The notes under the pieces were generated by a model, which saw only the letters and a program-made list of their open reading frames with translations, was not told the DNA's origin and ran no database searches. A stretch of DNA of 64,000 nucleotides, taken from contig CACXMH010000009.1 of assembly GCA_902768715.1 (NCBI GenBank), positions 1 to 64,000 of the forward strand, written 5' to 3'. A program made the translations under genes and the position numbers. Positions 44,345-52,628 of this stretch are shown here, in pieces. Position 1 is the first letter of the stretch. Each line of letters starts with the position of its first letter. Source of the stretch: Fibrobacter succinogenes. GTDB lineage: Bacteria > Fibrobacterota > Fibrobacteria > Fibrobacterales > Fibrobacteraceae.

Positions 44345-44520
44345 TTTTTTTTAGGTGTTAGGTAATAGGTTGTAGGCATTAGGAATTGAGGCTCTGGGTT
44401 GGGATTTAGGAGTAGATGATTTGTAAAGAGTTGCTTTGTAAGTGCTCGGCTTTGGCGAAATATGTACATCTTGAAATCATCAACTCTAAAACCTAAGACC
44501 TAAAACCTATAACCTGGTGA
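44345..44520. repeat. two inverted heptad arrays
   Basis: NNNTAGG units at 44351-44412 and CCTANNN units at 44482-44516 face each other across a 70-base spacer, so the region could fold into a long imperfect stem. It separates the response-regulator gene from the propeller gene. Confidence 0.75.
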
Positions 44521-45228
44521 CTATACATCAAACTTATATCCGGCACCTCTGATAGAAAGAATTATTTTCGGGTTGGCCTGGTCGTCTTCCAGTTTTTTGC
44601 GAAGGTTCACAATGTGGTTGTCAATAGTTCTGGTAGAGGGCATATTGTCGGTGGTGTAGCCCCAGATGTCTTGCAGCAGGTCTTCTCGTAGGACTACTTC
44701 GCCCTTGTGCTGCCAGAAATACTTGAGAATCTGGAATTCCCTGGCGGACATTTCCAGGGGTACTCCCCCCTTGGTGGCTTCGTATTTTTTGAAATCCAGG
44801 TGGATGTCTGCAAAATCTACTACATCGGTAGAAGCCGGCGCTTGTGCAGGGGCGGCGTCTGTATCGACTCGCCGGAGGAACGCCTTGACGCGGGCCAAAA
44901 GTTCCAGGATGGAGAATGGCTTGGTCACATAGTCATCTGCACCCATTTCAAGTCCTGCCACCTTGCTGGTCTCTTCGGTCTTGGCGGTCAGCATGATGAT
45001 GAACGTTTGCGGGTGTTTCTTGCGGATGACTCGGCAGACCTCGAACCCGCTTTTCTTGGGAATCATCAAGTCGAGGATTACCAGGTGAGGCATAAAGGAA
45101 TCCGCCTTGGCAATGGCTTCTTCACCATCGGCTGCGGTTTCTACGATGTAATTTTCCAGTTCGAAATTGTCTTGCAGTCCGAGCCGGATGATTTCTTCGT
45201 CTTCTACGATGAGGATTTTGTGTTGCAT
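44521..45228 (-). CDS. OmpR-family response regulator
   Basis: The 235-residue regulator has a receiver domain with acidic pocket VEDEE, phospho-acceptor Asp in LVILDLMIPKKSG, and Lys in DYVTKPFSI. A winged-helix DNA-binding domain follows (SAREFQILKYFWQHKG, STRTIDNHIVNLRKKL, IRGAGYKF). The stop of the kinase gene is one base before its ATG, so the pair is coupled. Targets are unknown; no repeat site was recognised nearby. Confidence 0.96.
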   Translation of the reverse strand: MQHKILIVEDEEIIRLGLQDNFELENYIVETAADGEEAIAKADSFMPHLVILDLMIPKKSGFEVCRVIRKKHPQTFIIMLTAKTEETSKVAGLEMGADDYVTKPFSILELLARVKAFLRRVDTDAAPAQAPASTDVVDFADIHLDFKKYEATKGGVPLEMSAREFQILKYFWQHKGEVVLREDLLQDIWGYTTDNMPSTRTIDNHIVNLRKKLEDDQANPKIILSIRGAGYKFDV

Positions 45229-45229
45229 G

Positions 45230-47272
45230 TTAATCCACCTTTCTAAATCTTACCGTAAAGTTGGAACCCTTGCCGGGCTTACTTACCAGGGAAATGGTCG
45301 CCTTGTGGGTTTCCGCCACACGTTTCACAATGGCAAGTCCAAGTCCAGAGCCTTTTGTGCTGCGGGTCATCTCGTCACCAACCCTGTAAAAATCATTAAA
45401 TATATTTTTTTGTTCCGAAGAGGGAATGCCCACGCCCGTGTCAATTACTGAAAATACGGCGCGGTCGTCTTCGTTATAGACCTTGATTTCGATATCGCCG
45501 GGAGCATTGGTGTACTTGATGGCGTTTTCAATCAAATTTTGGGCGAGGCTGTAGAGGGCTGTATAGTCTCCCATGACATAAACATTTGGGTCGAAATGGG
45601 TTTTGAAAGAAAGACCTTTTTCCACCCCGATATCTTCCACGGCTTCAAAGACTTTTTTTGCACATACAGAAAAATCCAGTTTTTCCCATTTGAAAGCCCC
45701 AGTTCCGTGTTCCATGCGGGTGTAGTTCAGAATGGCCCCGATTAGGTTTTCTAGTCGGGAGGCTTCCTTGTTGATGAGCCCGGAGTATTCCTGAACTTTC
45801 TCGACCTTCATGACGCGGCCACGGGCCATCATTTCGGCAAACATCTTGATAGAAGTTAGGGGTGTTTTCAACTCGTGAGAAACGCTGGAAAGGAAATTTG
45901 CCTTCATGGCCAAAAGCTTGTGCTCCTGGATAAAGAAACGTAACATGAAAAATGAACCGAATAAGACTGTAACAAGGGAGAAAAATAGAAGACTGTACAT
46001 CAGGAACATCCGATGCCTGGATTCTTTACGGATCTCACCCACATCTTTTTCGTAAAGGCTCAATTGCCAAGAGGGAATGGCGTTAAAGGCAACCTGAGAT
46101 ATCACATTTGCGCTATCAGGAATAGACCCCAATATTAGGGAATCTTTTGCGTCTGAAATAGAAAAGGGCACATTATTCCACCGTTGTGCAATATTTTTTA
46201 ATTTGTCTAAAATTCGATTGGAATAGGCGTCTTCGTCTATCTTGGCGATGACGATTTGGTTTCCCGAAAGCAATGGGTAAGACATTCTGAAAAGGGTTAC
46301 GTTTCCTTCGGATTTGAACAATATTCCCGCTTTAGAAGAATTGTCGCTGTGTAGCGTGTTTTGAAACAATTCCTGATTGTGCATCAGGATTTCTGTATAG
46401 CCCAGCTGACGGTTGAAATTGCTTCGAAGATTCCAGAAGGCCTCCCGCTTGTCCTGTTTTAGGTTTTCGAAAGAAAGAATCTGGGTAAAGGCGGTTTCAA
46501 AAAAGAATCTCGTGGAGGGAATGTCTTCAATGGTCTGCTCTTGCAGGAACTGGTTCAATACGGATAGGCAGTAGTCTTCGGCTTCTTGATGTTTTTTCAT
46601 CTTGACCAAGATGTCAAAATGAAGCAGGTTGATGGACCGGGTGAGATCCGAATGCAGGTAGCCCTGCAACTTGGGCTTGCTTTCAAGAATTTTTAGAAGA
46701 CGTAGGGATTCGTTGTAGTCTTTGCTCTTGTAGGCGATGCGAACAAGGCCGAGCACATTCAGTGCTTGTTCCTTAGGAGAAAGCAGGGGGCTGTGAGCAA
46801 GCATTTCTCGGGAGAACATTGCTTCTGGCAGCCTGTCGTTGTCCTGTTCGCTTTGGTATAGGGTGGCTTCTGCAAGGGTCGGTTTTGTGCTGGAAAAATG
46901 TTCGGTGTAAGAAAACAACTTGGAAGAAATGTCTGGATAGACCAGGGATCCGTTGTTGTAAAGGAAAATGGCTTCGATTCCGTTCACATCCTTGAAATTT
47001 GCGGCGTTACCGAATTCGAGAAGGCTTTTGGGTTGTTCGTATAAAAAGAGGGAGGCCGCCTTGGTTTCTTGAAAAATCTTGCCCTGTTCTTTTTCAAGGG
47101 CTTCTTCTAGCTCCTTTTGCAAAGACGCACGGTTTTCGTCAAAGTTCTTCTGAATGAGGTAGTTCTCGTTCTGGATGTTGCGGAAGCTTAAATACGAAAG
47201 AATCGCCATCGGCAAAACGATGGCTCCAGCAAAAAAGCCAAAGAACAGGAGGTTGTTGCGTGAGATTCTCAG
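45230..47272 (-). CDS. sensor histidine kinase, CTG start
   Basis: Helix 1 (residues ~7-30) and helix 2 (~422-446) frame a large periplasmic region with TPR-like helices (~165-245). The kinase core follows: SSVSHELKTPLTS (phospho-His ~466), NLIENAIKYTN, DTGVGIP and GSGLGLA. No ATG, GTG or TTG lies between the upstream in-frame stop and TTG 47215, and TTG 47215 would cut helix 1 in half. CTG at 47272 has AGGAGGTG at 47277-47284 and restores the full helix, giving 680 residues. Confidence 0.88.
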   Translation of the reverse strand: MRISRNNLLFFGFFAGAIVLPMAILSYLSFRNIQNENYLIQKNFDENRASLQKELEEALEKEQGKIFQETKAASLFLYEQPKSLLEFGNAANFKDVNGIEAIFLYNNGSLVYPDISSKLFSYTEHFSSTKPTLAEATLYQSEQDNDRLPEAMFSREMLAHSPLLSPKEQALNVLGLVRIAYKSKDYNESLRLLKILESKPKLQGYLHSDLTRSINLLHFDILVKMKKHQEAEDYCLSVLNQFLQEQTIEDIPSTRFFFETAFTQILSFENLKQDKREAFWNLRSNFNRQLGYTEILMHNQELFQNTLHSDNSSKAGILFKSEGNVTLFRMSYPLLSGNQIVIAKIDEDAYSNRILDKLKNIAQRWNNVPFSISDAKDSLILGSIPDSANVISQVAFNAIPSWQLSLYEKDVGEIRKESRHRMFLMYSLLFFSLVTVLFGSFFMLRFFIQEHKLLAMKANFLSSVSHELKTPLTSIKMFAEMMARGRVMKVEKVQEYSGLINKEASRLENLIGAILNYTRMEHGTGAFKWEKLDFSVCAKKVFEAVEDIGVEKGLSFKTHFDPNVYVMGDYTALYSLAQNLIENAIKYTNAPGDIEIKVYNEDDRAVFSVIDTGVGIPSSEQKNIFNDFYRVGDEMTRSTKGSGLGLAIVKRVAETHKATISLVSKPGKGSNFTVRFRKVD

Positions 47273-47288
47273 CCGTCACCTCCTAAAT

Positions 47289-47405
47289 CTAGAAGGGGAG
47301 GTGCGACGAGATACTGGGGAACAGCAATATGAGGACGCTGGTCCCCATCAGTAAAGTGACCAGCGAAAAGGCCAGGGCCGATATGGCGATCAGTGTTTTT
47401 GTCAC
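47289..47405 (-). CDS. 38-residue membrane protein
   Basis: GTG at 47405 overlaps the upstream TGA (GTGA), and the frame runs 38 codons to TAG at 47289. The product begins MTKTLIAISALAFSLVTLLM and is one or two short hydrophobic helices ending PSISSHLPF. The kinase ribosome site follows its stop. Overlap on one side and tight spacing on the other support a real gene in the two-component operon. It may modulate the kinase, by analogy with small membrane partners of sensors. Confidence 0.6.
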   Translation of the reverse strand: MTKTLIAISALAFSLVTLLMGTSVLILLFPSISSHLPF

Positions 47406-48503
47406 TTGGCTATTTGTGCTCTATGGGTGACAGAAACCTTGTGACCCATCTCTACGCGGCGGTTGTTGGAATAGATTTCACGAATCAGCACGGCTGCCTC
47501 GTGATCGGTAGCGCGAGCAATAATGCCGCGTCCAAGCAGACGAGGCGGAATGCTTTCGTCGGACCTGTCCGGTTCCCAGATGGCGATGGCGTCCCCTGTG
47601 CGGAACTTGTCCTCTTTACCCTTGTCAATGAGTACGTAAGAGTAGGCTCCGATTATCAGCGAGGGGTCCATGGAGTAGCGGATAGTGGCCATTTCTTTGA
47701 TGTCAACCTTCTCTTCCTTGCCGTATCCGGAAACATTAAGAACTTTTGGAGCCTTTTTTAGGCGCGCCTTGGACTGGTGGATCTTGATTTCCCTGAAACT
47801 CTGTAAAATTTGTGCACGGGACAAGGTATCGCCAACGGCGGTAATCTTTGCTAAACCAGAAAGCCTGAGCATGGCATAGGTGTCGAAACTTTTTTGGTGC
47901 TGGCCGGGAACTTCAATAGGACGAGCGTCTAGAATTTCTATTAGATCGCCTTTCTTTGCCTTAAGGTCTGTCTTTTTGCCGATGCCTACCACTACTTCCA
48001 TTTCTGGAATGTGAAGGATGGGTTCCTTGCGCTCGCCCGAACGGATTGAGAAGAACCGCTCGTCTTTCTTCAATCCTTCGATATCGTAAATTTCGGGTGC
48101 AAGAATTTGGTAGTAGCCATTGAAAATTTTGGGTGCAGGACGTTTATTGTAATAATAGACATCTTCATTTTTGATTTTTTTCGGGCGCTTGTCGCGATTG
48201 CGCAGGTCACCCAACATGTTTTCGAAGTCGCCGTTGCGAGCGTCGCCCTGGTCGCAACCTACGGCAGAAACGCCCTTGGGAAGGTTGGTGTCGGCGATGG
48301 CGCCACCGCAAGGATAGCGGTTTTGGGTGGTGGGGATTGCCACAGGTTCCTCGCGGGTGCTGTCCCCGAAGTAAATGGAGTCGCCGGGATAAATCCAGTG
48401 GGGGTCCTGGATGTGCCTGTTGTTTTCCCACCTTGACGATATAGGCAGACGCAACCAGCACTCCCAGACCGAGGCACAAAGTCGCAGTTTTCAAAAATCC
48501 CAT
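47402..48503 (-). pseudogene. LysM-type exported protein, frameshifted by deletion
   Basis: ATG 48503 with AAGGA upstream begins a good signal anchor (MGFLKTATLCLGLGVLVASA) and the start of a LysM domain (YIVKVG). The frame then drifts off. In another frame the second half of a LysM domain continues (WENNRHIQDPHWIYPGDS) and reads on for ~330 residues to 47402. About 20 residues of the usual LysM core (GDTLW...LW) are missing at the junction near 48430, where GTGGGA-like microhomology fits a deletion. The main part could still be made from a TTG at 48454 without a signal. The operon position suggests an envelope sensor partner. Confidence 0.7.
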
Positions 48504-48548
48504 AGTAATCCTTGTAACTCTTTGAACGTGAACAAGTTATGTAATAAT

Positions 48549-49808
48549 TTAATCTTTTCTTTGCCTAAAAGTAGGGGCTTTTTGCACAAAAAGTGTTTTA
48601 TGGGCGGGTTTTATGGGATTTTGGGCTGGTTTTTGCCTTTTTCCGCCAAGTAACCCCGCCCGATCCGGCACGAAAATGGACAAAATCTCGAATTTCCCGC
48701 GGCCAGGCTCCAGATAAAGGGGGATGGTCTTGCGGAGCACGTACCCCTGGTTCCTGAACTGCTTGATGAGTTTTTGGGCCTGTTCCAGGTCGGCGGTTTC
48801 GATCAAGATGCGCTCGGGCCTGACTCCGGCGATTGTTTCGACAGACCCTGCCGGTAAGGGCTCCCCTTCGGGCAGGTTGAAATAGAAGGTCCAGCGCCCG
48901 TCGTTGTCGGACTTGGAAAAGAACTTGGTGAGAAATCCCGGGTCAAAGAACCCCCTGTGGAACCGCATGTTTTCTTGTGGGGCGAGGCGGCTGTTCTGCC
49001 GGCTGGACTCCATGGAGGTTTCGCGGCAGTCCAGACTCTCCACTTGAGCGAACAGAGGAGAAAGGGTGGCTGCAACAAAGCTTGAGCCCGAGTAAAACTC
49101 GAAAAACTTGTCCCCCTTTGCAGGATGGATAGCGCCGGCAATTTTTTCCGAGAGCTTTAGCCAGGCGTCTTTGATGCGGGGGGCCCAGTCCAGTACGTGC
49201 ATGCAGAAACCGGAATCGCCTAGGGGCATAAAGTCCTTGCCGAAATTGCACCTGGATTCGATGCGGGTGCTTTGATGTATGCTCGGGTCAAAGGGCACAA
49301 AAGGTTGGCACTGAATTTGGTGGCAGCTGATGACTTCGGGGCAGGAACGTTCCAGAAAATCTACGAAGGTCTTGCATTCGTGGGCGGAATTCTTTCCACG
49401 GAGGTTCGCCTGCACTACCAGGGCGAAGTTGCCGTTGCCACAGGCCCTGAACCAAATGGTACGGATGGCCTTGCGAAAATTGCGCAGGTGTTCTTTTTTG
49501 ATTTGTTCGAAAATTTGCGTGACGACTTCGGGTGTGTCCATCCCCTTTGCGGGAGCATCCAACAGCAGGCTTTCGTGACCATTTATGAGTTTGTTGTAAA
49601 TTTTCCAGTCGGAATTTTCGGGTTTGGCCTCTGCGGTGAACCAGGCCTGGACTTTTCCAGGGATTCTCATGTCGTGGGTCCAGGAACTGAACTGCTTCTG
49701 GATGTCTTCGAAACTTGCCGCTCTACGGACAACCGGCTTTGGTGCGGCTTGCGGAGTTTCTTGTTGTGGACGTTTTCTCACGTCACCCTTTTTTACAAAA
49801 TGATTCAT
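48549..49808 (-). CDS. TrmA-like RNA methyltransferase, degenerate
   Basis: The 419-residue protein has the order of class I uracil-C5 RNA methyltransferases (TrmA/RlmD). An RNA-binding front region is followed by GDSGFCMHVLDWAPRIKDAW (like GxFxQ) and the SAM-binding FFEFYSGSSFVAATLSPLF. The C-terminal half lacks the DPPRxG motif and the nucleophilic Cys loop; PERILIETADLEQAQKL stands there instead. A binding-only or altered role is possible. ATG 49808. A charged N-terminal tail (~1-30) precedes the fold. Confidence 0.7.
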   Translation of the reverse strand: MNHFVKKGDVRKRPQQETPQAAPKPVVRRAASFEDIQKQFSSWTHDMRIPGKVQAWFTAEAKPENSDWKIYNKLINGHESLLLDAPAKGMDTPEVVTQIFEQIKKEHLRNFRKAIRTIWFRACGNGNFALVVQANLRGKNSAHECKTFVDFLERSCPEVISCHQIQCQPFVPFDPSIHQSTRIESRCNFGKDFMPLGDSGFCMHVLDWAPRIKDAWLKLSEKIAGAIHPAKGDKFFEFYSGSSFVAATLSPLFAQVESLDCRETSMESSRQNSRLAPQENMRFHRGFFDPGFLTKFFSKSDNDGRWTFYFNLPEGEPLPAGSVETIAGVRPERILIETADLEQAQKLIKQFRNQGYVLRKTIPLYLEPGRGKFEILSIFVPDRAGLLGGKRQKPAQNPIKPAHKTLFVQKAPTFRQRKD

Positions 49809-49859
49809 TTCTTTCCTATTCTAATGGCGGAGGACCCTGGTTTGTAGATTTCTCTGGAC

Positions 49860-49961
49860 AGGATCCTTCGCAACCCTATCCCCTAGATCCTAGCCCCTAA
49901 CCACTAACCACTAACTTCTTGTCCCCTGCAGCCCTAAAACCTACAACCTAATACCTAACCT
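49860..49961. repeat. CCTANNN heptad array
   Basis: CCTANNN and ACTAACC units at 7-base spacing (49874-49915), a spacer GTCCCCTGCAGCCCTAA (49921-49937), then more CCTANNN units to 49960. The CTGCAGCCCTAA core recurs at 27212 and, inverted, near 38205. The array ends at the stop of the primase-like gene. Confidence 0.8.
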
Positions 49962-51680
49962 CTACACCCAGAATCTCGGGTAAATCCAGGAGCAGTCCCG
50001 AGCCAGCAGTTTCGGGAATTCCCTGAAGGAACCGTTAATCTGGAACTGGTTCAGGCCGCCTTCTACCGGCGTGAGTTTCAGCACGCTGTCGGCACGGGAT
50101 TCCAGGTAGGGGTATTCGTCATTGTTGCAGGCGGCCACTACGGCGCAGCCCGTGAGGGCGATGATGGTGTCCACCATCTGCATCAAAATCTGGTGGGGAG
50201 CCCCGGTGATGCGCATGGCTTTCGGGTTGTGGAACACCGCCGAAATGGGGTCGATGACGATAGTGCGGTAATTGTGGTTTCCCATCTTCTTTGCACCTTC
50301 TACGCGCTTTGCGATAAGCTGTGCCGTCTCCAGCGGAGAAAGGGCAACACCTCGCAGATTCAAGAAACCGAAGTTTCCAGTGCTGGCGGGAAGCCCGCGC
50401 TTGTTGGCCAGTAGGTATAGACGGTTCAGGAACACGGACTTGGTAAGTTCGAAGTTGATGAACAGCACGTCGCTCATGGTGGTGGCGTTTCCGAACCATT
50501 CCTCGCCGTAGCAAAGCGAAAGACCCAGATCCATCAGGGCCATGGACTTTCCGCATTTCGGGGGAGCGGTGAACAAGAAGAATTCACCGGCCTGGAGCAT
50601 GTTCTGGATTAAGACTTCGTCTTTTTTCGGGGCCTCTTCGCTGTCGCTGGCAAGCTCAATGAGGGGCTTGCCGTCTAGGGAGTATTCCACCCACTGTTTC
50701 CATTCGACGAAGTTCTTGGCGCCTTGTTCCAAGCTGATCAAGTACTGCTGCTTTCCGCCACGGAGCACGCCCGGCATGCGGACCATCATGCCCGGGTTCC
50801 TGTTGCTGGAATCCACCAGGAAACCTTGGGAAGCAAGGGTGCTGAACAGGAAATCGACCCGTTCGTCGTATTCCTCTTGGTTGTCGGCTCCAATCTTTAC
50901 CCAGGCCTGCACGGAGTTTGCGCCGGTGTTGATGAGGGCGGCGCAGGGGAGGTTCAACGCCTTGAAATAGGCCAGCTGCTTGGCTAGCGTCATCTTGGGG
51001 TTATCTACCATCACGTAGCGGTATTTCCAACTCTCGTCGGAGGCGTCTTCGCCACCCTTGGTGGCGTTGATGCAGATAAGGGCTCCTTCGGGGCTGTCCA
51101 GGCTCTTCATGATTTTCTTGATGGCGTCGTCCTGGCCTACGATGTTGGACACCAGCTCCGACGTGGCGGTAGGCGTGTCCGAAATCTTGAAGTCAACGGT
51201 TTCGTCTTCTTCGAAAGTCGCTTCCAGAAGCTTGGCCAGGTCCTTACGCCAGTCGGCGGCAGGCCATGGGATGGACAGGGCTTCGGGGTCAATCTTGAAA
51301 TTCTGTAACAGTTCCAGGGACTGGGTGTCAAGACCCATGGCCAGCATTTGTTCCATGGGAATCATGCTGGCGTTGAATGCCGGCATGATGGTGGTCTGTG
51401 GCGGCACCGCCTGGGAGGATTCCTTATGGGCTTCGGCTTTTACTTCTTCCCGTTCAGAAGAGCGCTTTTCGCTGGAGAAGGCCCTGCGCAGAATCTGTTC
51501 CACTTCGTCGTCGGCCATGCCCCGCTCACGGGCAAGTCCTCCAATCTGGAAGGATGTGTCCATAAAGGTCCAGCCGTCTTCCATGGCGGCTTCGGCGGCC
51601 TTGTACAGCTCGCTCTTTAGGTCCTTGTCCTCGAATTTTCCCTTCAGGAACTGGTTGACAATCTTTCTTGCGCTTTCCAT
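49962..51680 (-). CDS. AEP-primase-like / RepA-like ATPase fusion
   Basis: The 572-residue protein has a helical N-terminus like a PriCT module (~1-70). An archaeo-eukaryotic-primase-like domain (~190-320) follows: VMVDNPKMTLAKQ, NTGANSVQAWVKIGA and DSSNRNPGMMVRMPGVLRGG match the three motif regions of plasmid prim-pols. The RepA/AAA_25 ATPase domain (~355-560) has intact Walker A TAPPKCGKS (371-379) and Walker B TIVIDPIS. The motif-II His of the primase is Gln257 here, and motif I lacks a clear acidic pair. ATPase intact, primase doubtful. It lies among housekeeping RNA genes with no phage genes nearby. Confidence 0.8.
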   Translation of the reverse strand: MESARKIVNQFLKGKFEDKDLKSELYKAAEAAMEDGWTFMDTSFQIGGLARERGMADDEVEQILRRAFSSEKRSSEREEVKAEAHKESSQAVPPQTTIMPAFNASMIPMEQMLAMGLDTQSLELLQNFKIDPEALSIPWPAADWRKDLAKLLEATFEEDETVDFKISDTPTATSELVSNIVGQDDAIKKIMKSLDSPEGALICINATKGGEDASDESWKYRYVMVDNPKMTLAKQLAYFKALNLPCAALINTGANSVQAWVKIGADNQEEYDERVDFLFSTLASQGFLVDSSNRNPGMMVRMPGVLRGGKQQYLISLEQGAKNFVEWKQWVEYSLDGKPLIELASDSEEAPKKDEVLIQNMLQAGEFFLFTAPPKCGKSMALMDLGLSLCYGEEWFGNATTMSDVLFINFELTKSVFLNRLYLLANKRGLPASTGNFGFLNLRGVALSPLETAQLIAKRVEGAKKMGNHNYRTIVIDPISAVFHNPKAMRITGAPHQILMQMVDTIIALTGCAVVAACNNDEYPYLESRADSVLKLTPVEGGLNQFQINGSFREFPKLLARDCSWIYPRFWV

Positions 51681-51721
51681 AATGAATCCTTCTTAGTTAC
51701 TATCCCTTCCAAAATAAATAA

Positions 51722-52627
51722 TTAATTCTTGATGCGGAGTCTTGCGTATTCGTACAGGCCCAAAGATAGGGCCACGGAGGCGTTGTAGGAGTGTGCTTCG
51801 GGCATCATGGGAATCCGGAGCACGGCGTTGCACTGTTTTTTCACGAAAGGCGGCAGGCCCACATCTTCGCCGCCTACGGCAATGACTGCATGGTCTGCAA
51901 AGTCGAAACCGGCCAGGTTCGTCTCGGTGTCGGCGTCCAGGCCCAGAATCTGGTAACCCGCCAGTTTCAGTTCCCCGATGGCCCCTTCCAGGTTGTCAGG
52001 CCTGCAAATCCGCATTTTTTGTAGCGCTCCGGCAGAGGTCCGCTCTACGCTTGGCGTAATTCCGCACATGCCTTTTGCGGGAATCATGAACAGGTCCACG
52101 CCCAGGGCGAGGCAGCTACGGATGCAGGCTCCCAGGTTTCGCGGGTCTTCGATGTTGGTGGCTACGGCGATAAGCTTTCTTTCGCCGGTATCGCGGGCGT
52201 TGAAAAATTCTCCCCGCACGTCTTCCCAGGCAAGCAGTTCCTTTTCGTTCATCAAGGCCACCACGCCCTGATTCGGTCGCGCATAACTGTCTAAAATTTT
52301 AGAATCCACCTGTTGCACATGCACATGGGCCTTTTTGGCCAGCTTCTGCAGGCTGTAGAGCTTGGGGTTTTTGGACTGGTGCATGAACAGCACCCGATGG
52401 ACTTTCAGGGGCTCGTTCTCGAGTAGGGCTTCTACCTCTTTAAGGCCGCCTACGGCTACTTGCGGTGCTGCGTCCTTGTCGCCGATGGCCCGGACCACGT
52501 TTTCTGGGCGCGGGCGGTCAAAGCGGGGCTTGTCAAAACGGGGCCGCGCCGCATTTGCCTGAGAAAAACGCCGTTCTTCTCCGAGGCCGCGTCGTTCGAA
52601 TTTCTTGTCGTTGTTTTCGAAACTCAT
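51722..52627 (-). CDS. SpoU/TrmH-family RNA 2'-O-methyltransferase
   Basis: The 301-residue protein has an Arg/Pro-rich N-terminal tail (~1-45), a substrate-binding domain (~55-130) and the SPOUT knot. The three SpoU motifs are present: ATNIEDPRNLGACIRSC, AVIAVGGEDVGLPP, and IPMMPEAHSYNASVALSLGLYE. It methylates a ribose in rRNA or tRNA; RlmB-like 23S G2251 is the commonest target, but not proven. ATG lies one base after the FCL stop, so RNase D, FCL and this gene form an operon. Confidence 0.93.
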   Translation of the reverse strand: MSFENNDKKFERRGLGEERRFSQANAARPRFDKPRFDRPRPENVVRAIGDKDAAPQVAVGGLKEVEALLENEPLKVHRVLFMHQSKNPKLYSLQKLAKKAHVHVQQVDSKILDSYARPNQGVVALMNEKELLAWEDVRGEFFNARDTGERKLIAVATNIEDPRNLGACIRSCLALGVDLFMIPAKGMCGITPSVERTSAGALQKMRICRPDNLEGAIGELKLAGYQILGLDADTETNLAGFDFADHAVIAVGGEDVGLPPFVKKQCNAVLRIPMMPEAHSYNASVALSLGLYEYARLRIKN

Positions 52628-52628
52628 A

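Noticed and set aside
27176-49961. Heptad arrays as true telomeres or a linear replicon end
   Set aside because: They are internal, short, in both orientations and flanked by ordinary genes.
34982-51680. The two primase-helicase genes as parts of one prophage
   Set aside because: No capsid, tail, integrase or lysis genes lie between them, and intervening genes are mostly housekeeping or envelope genes.
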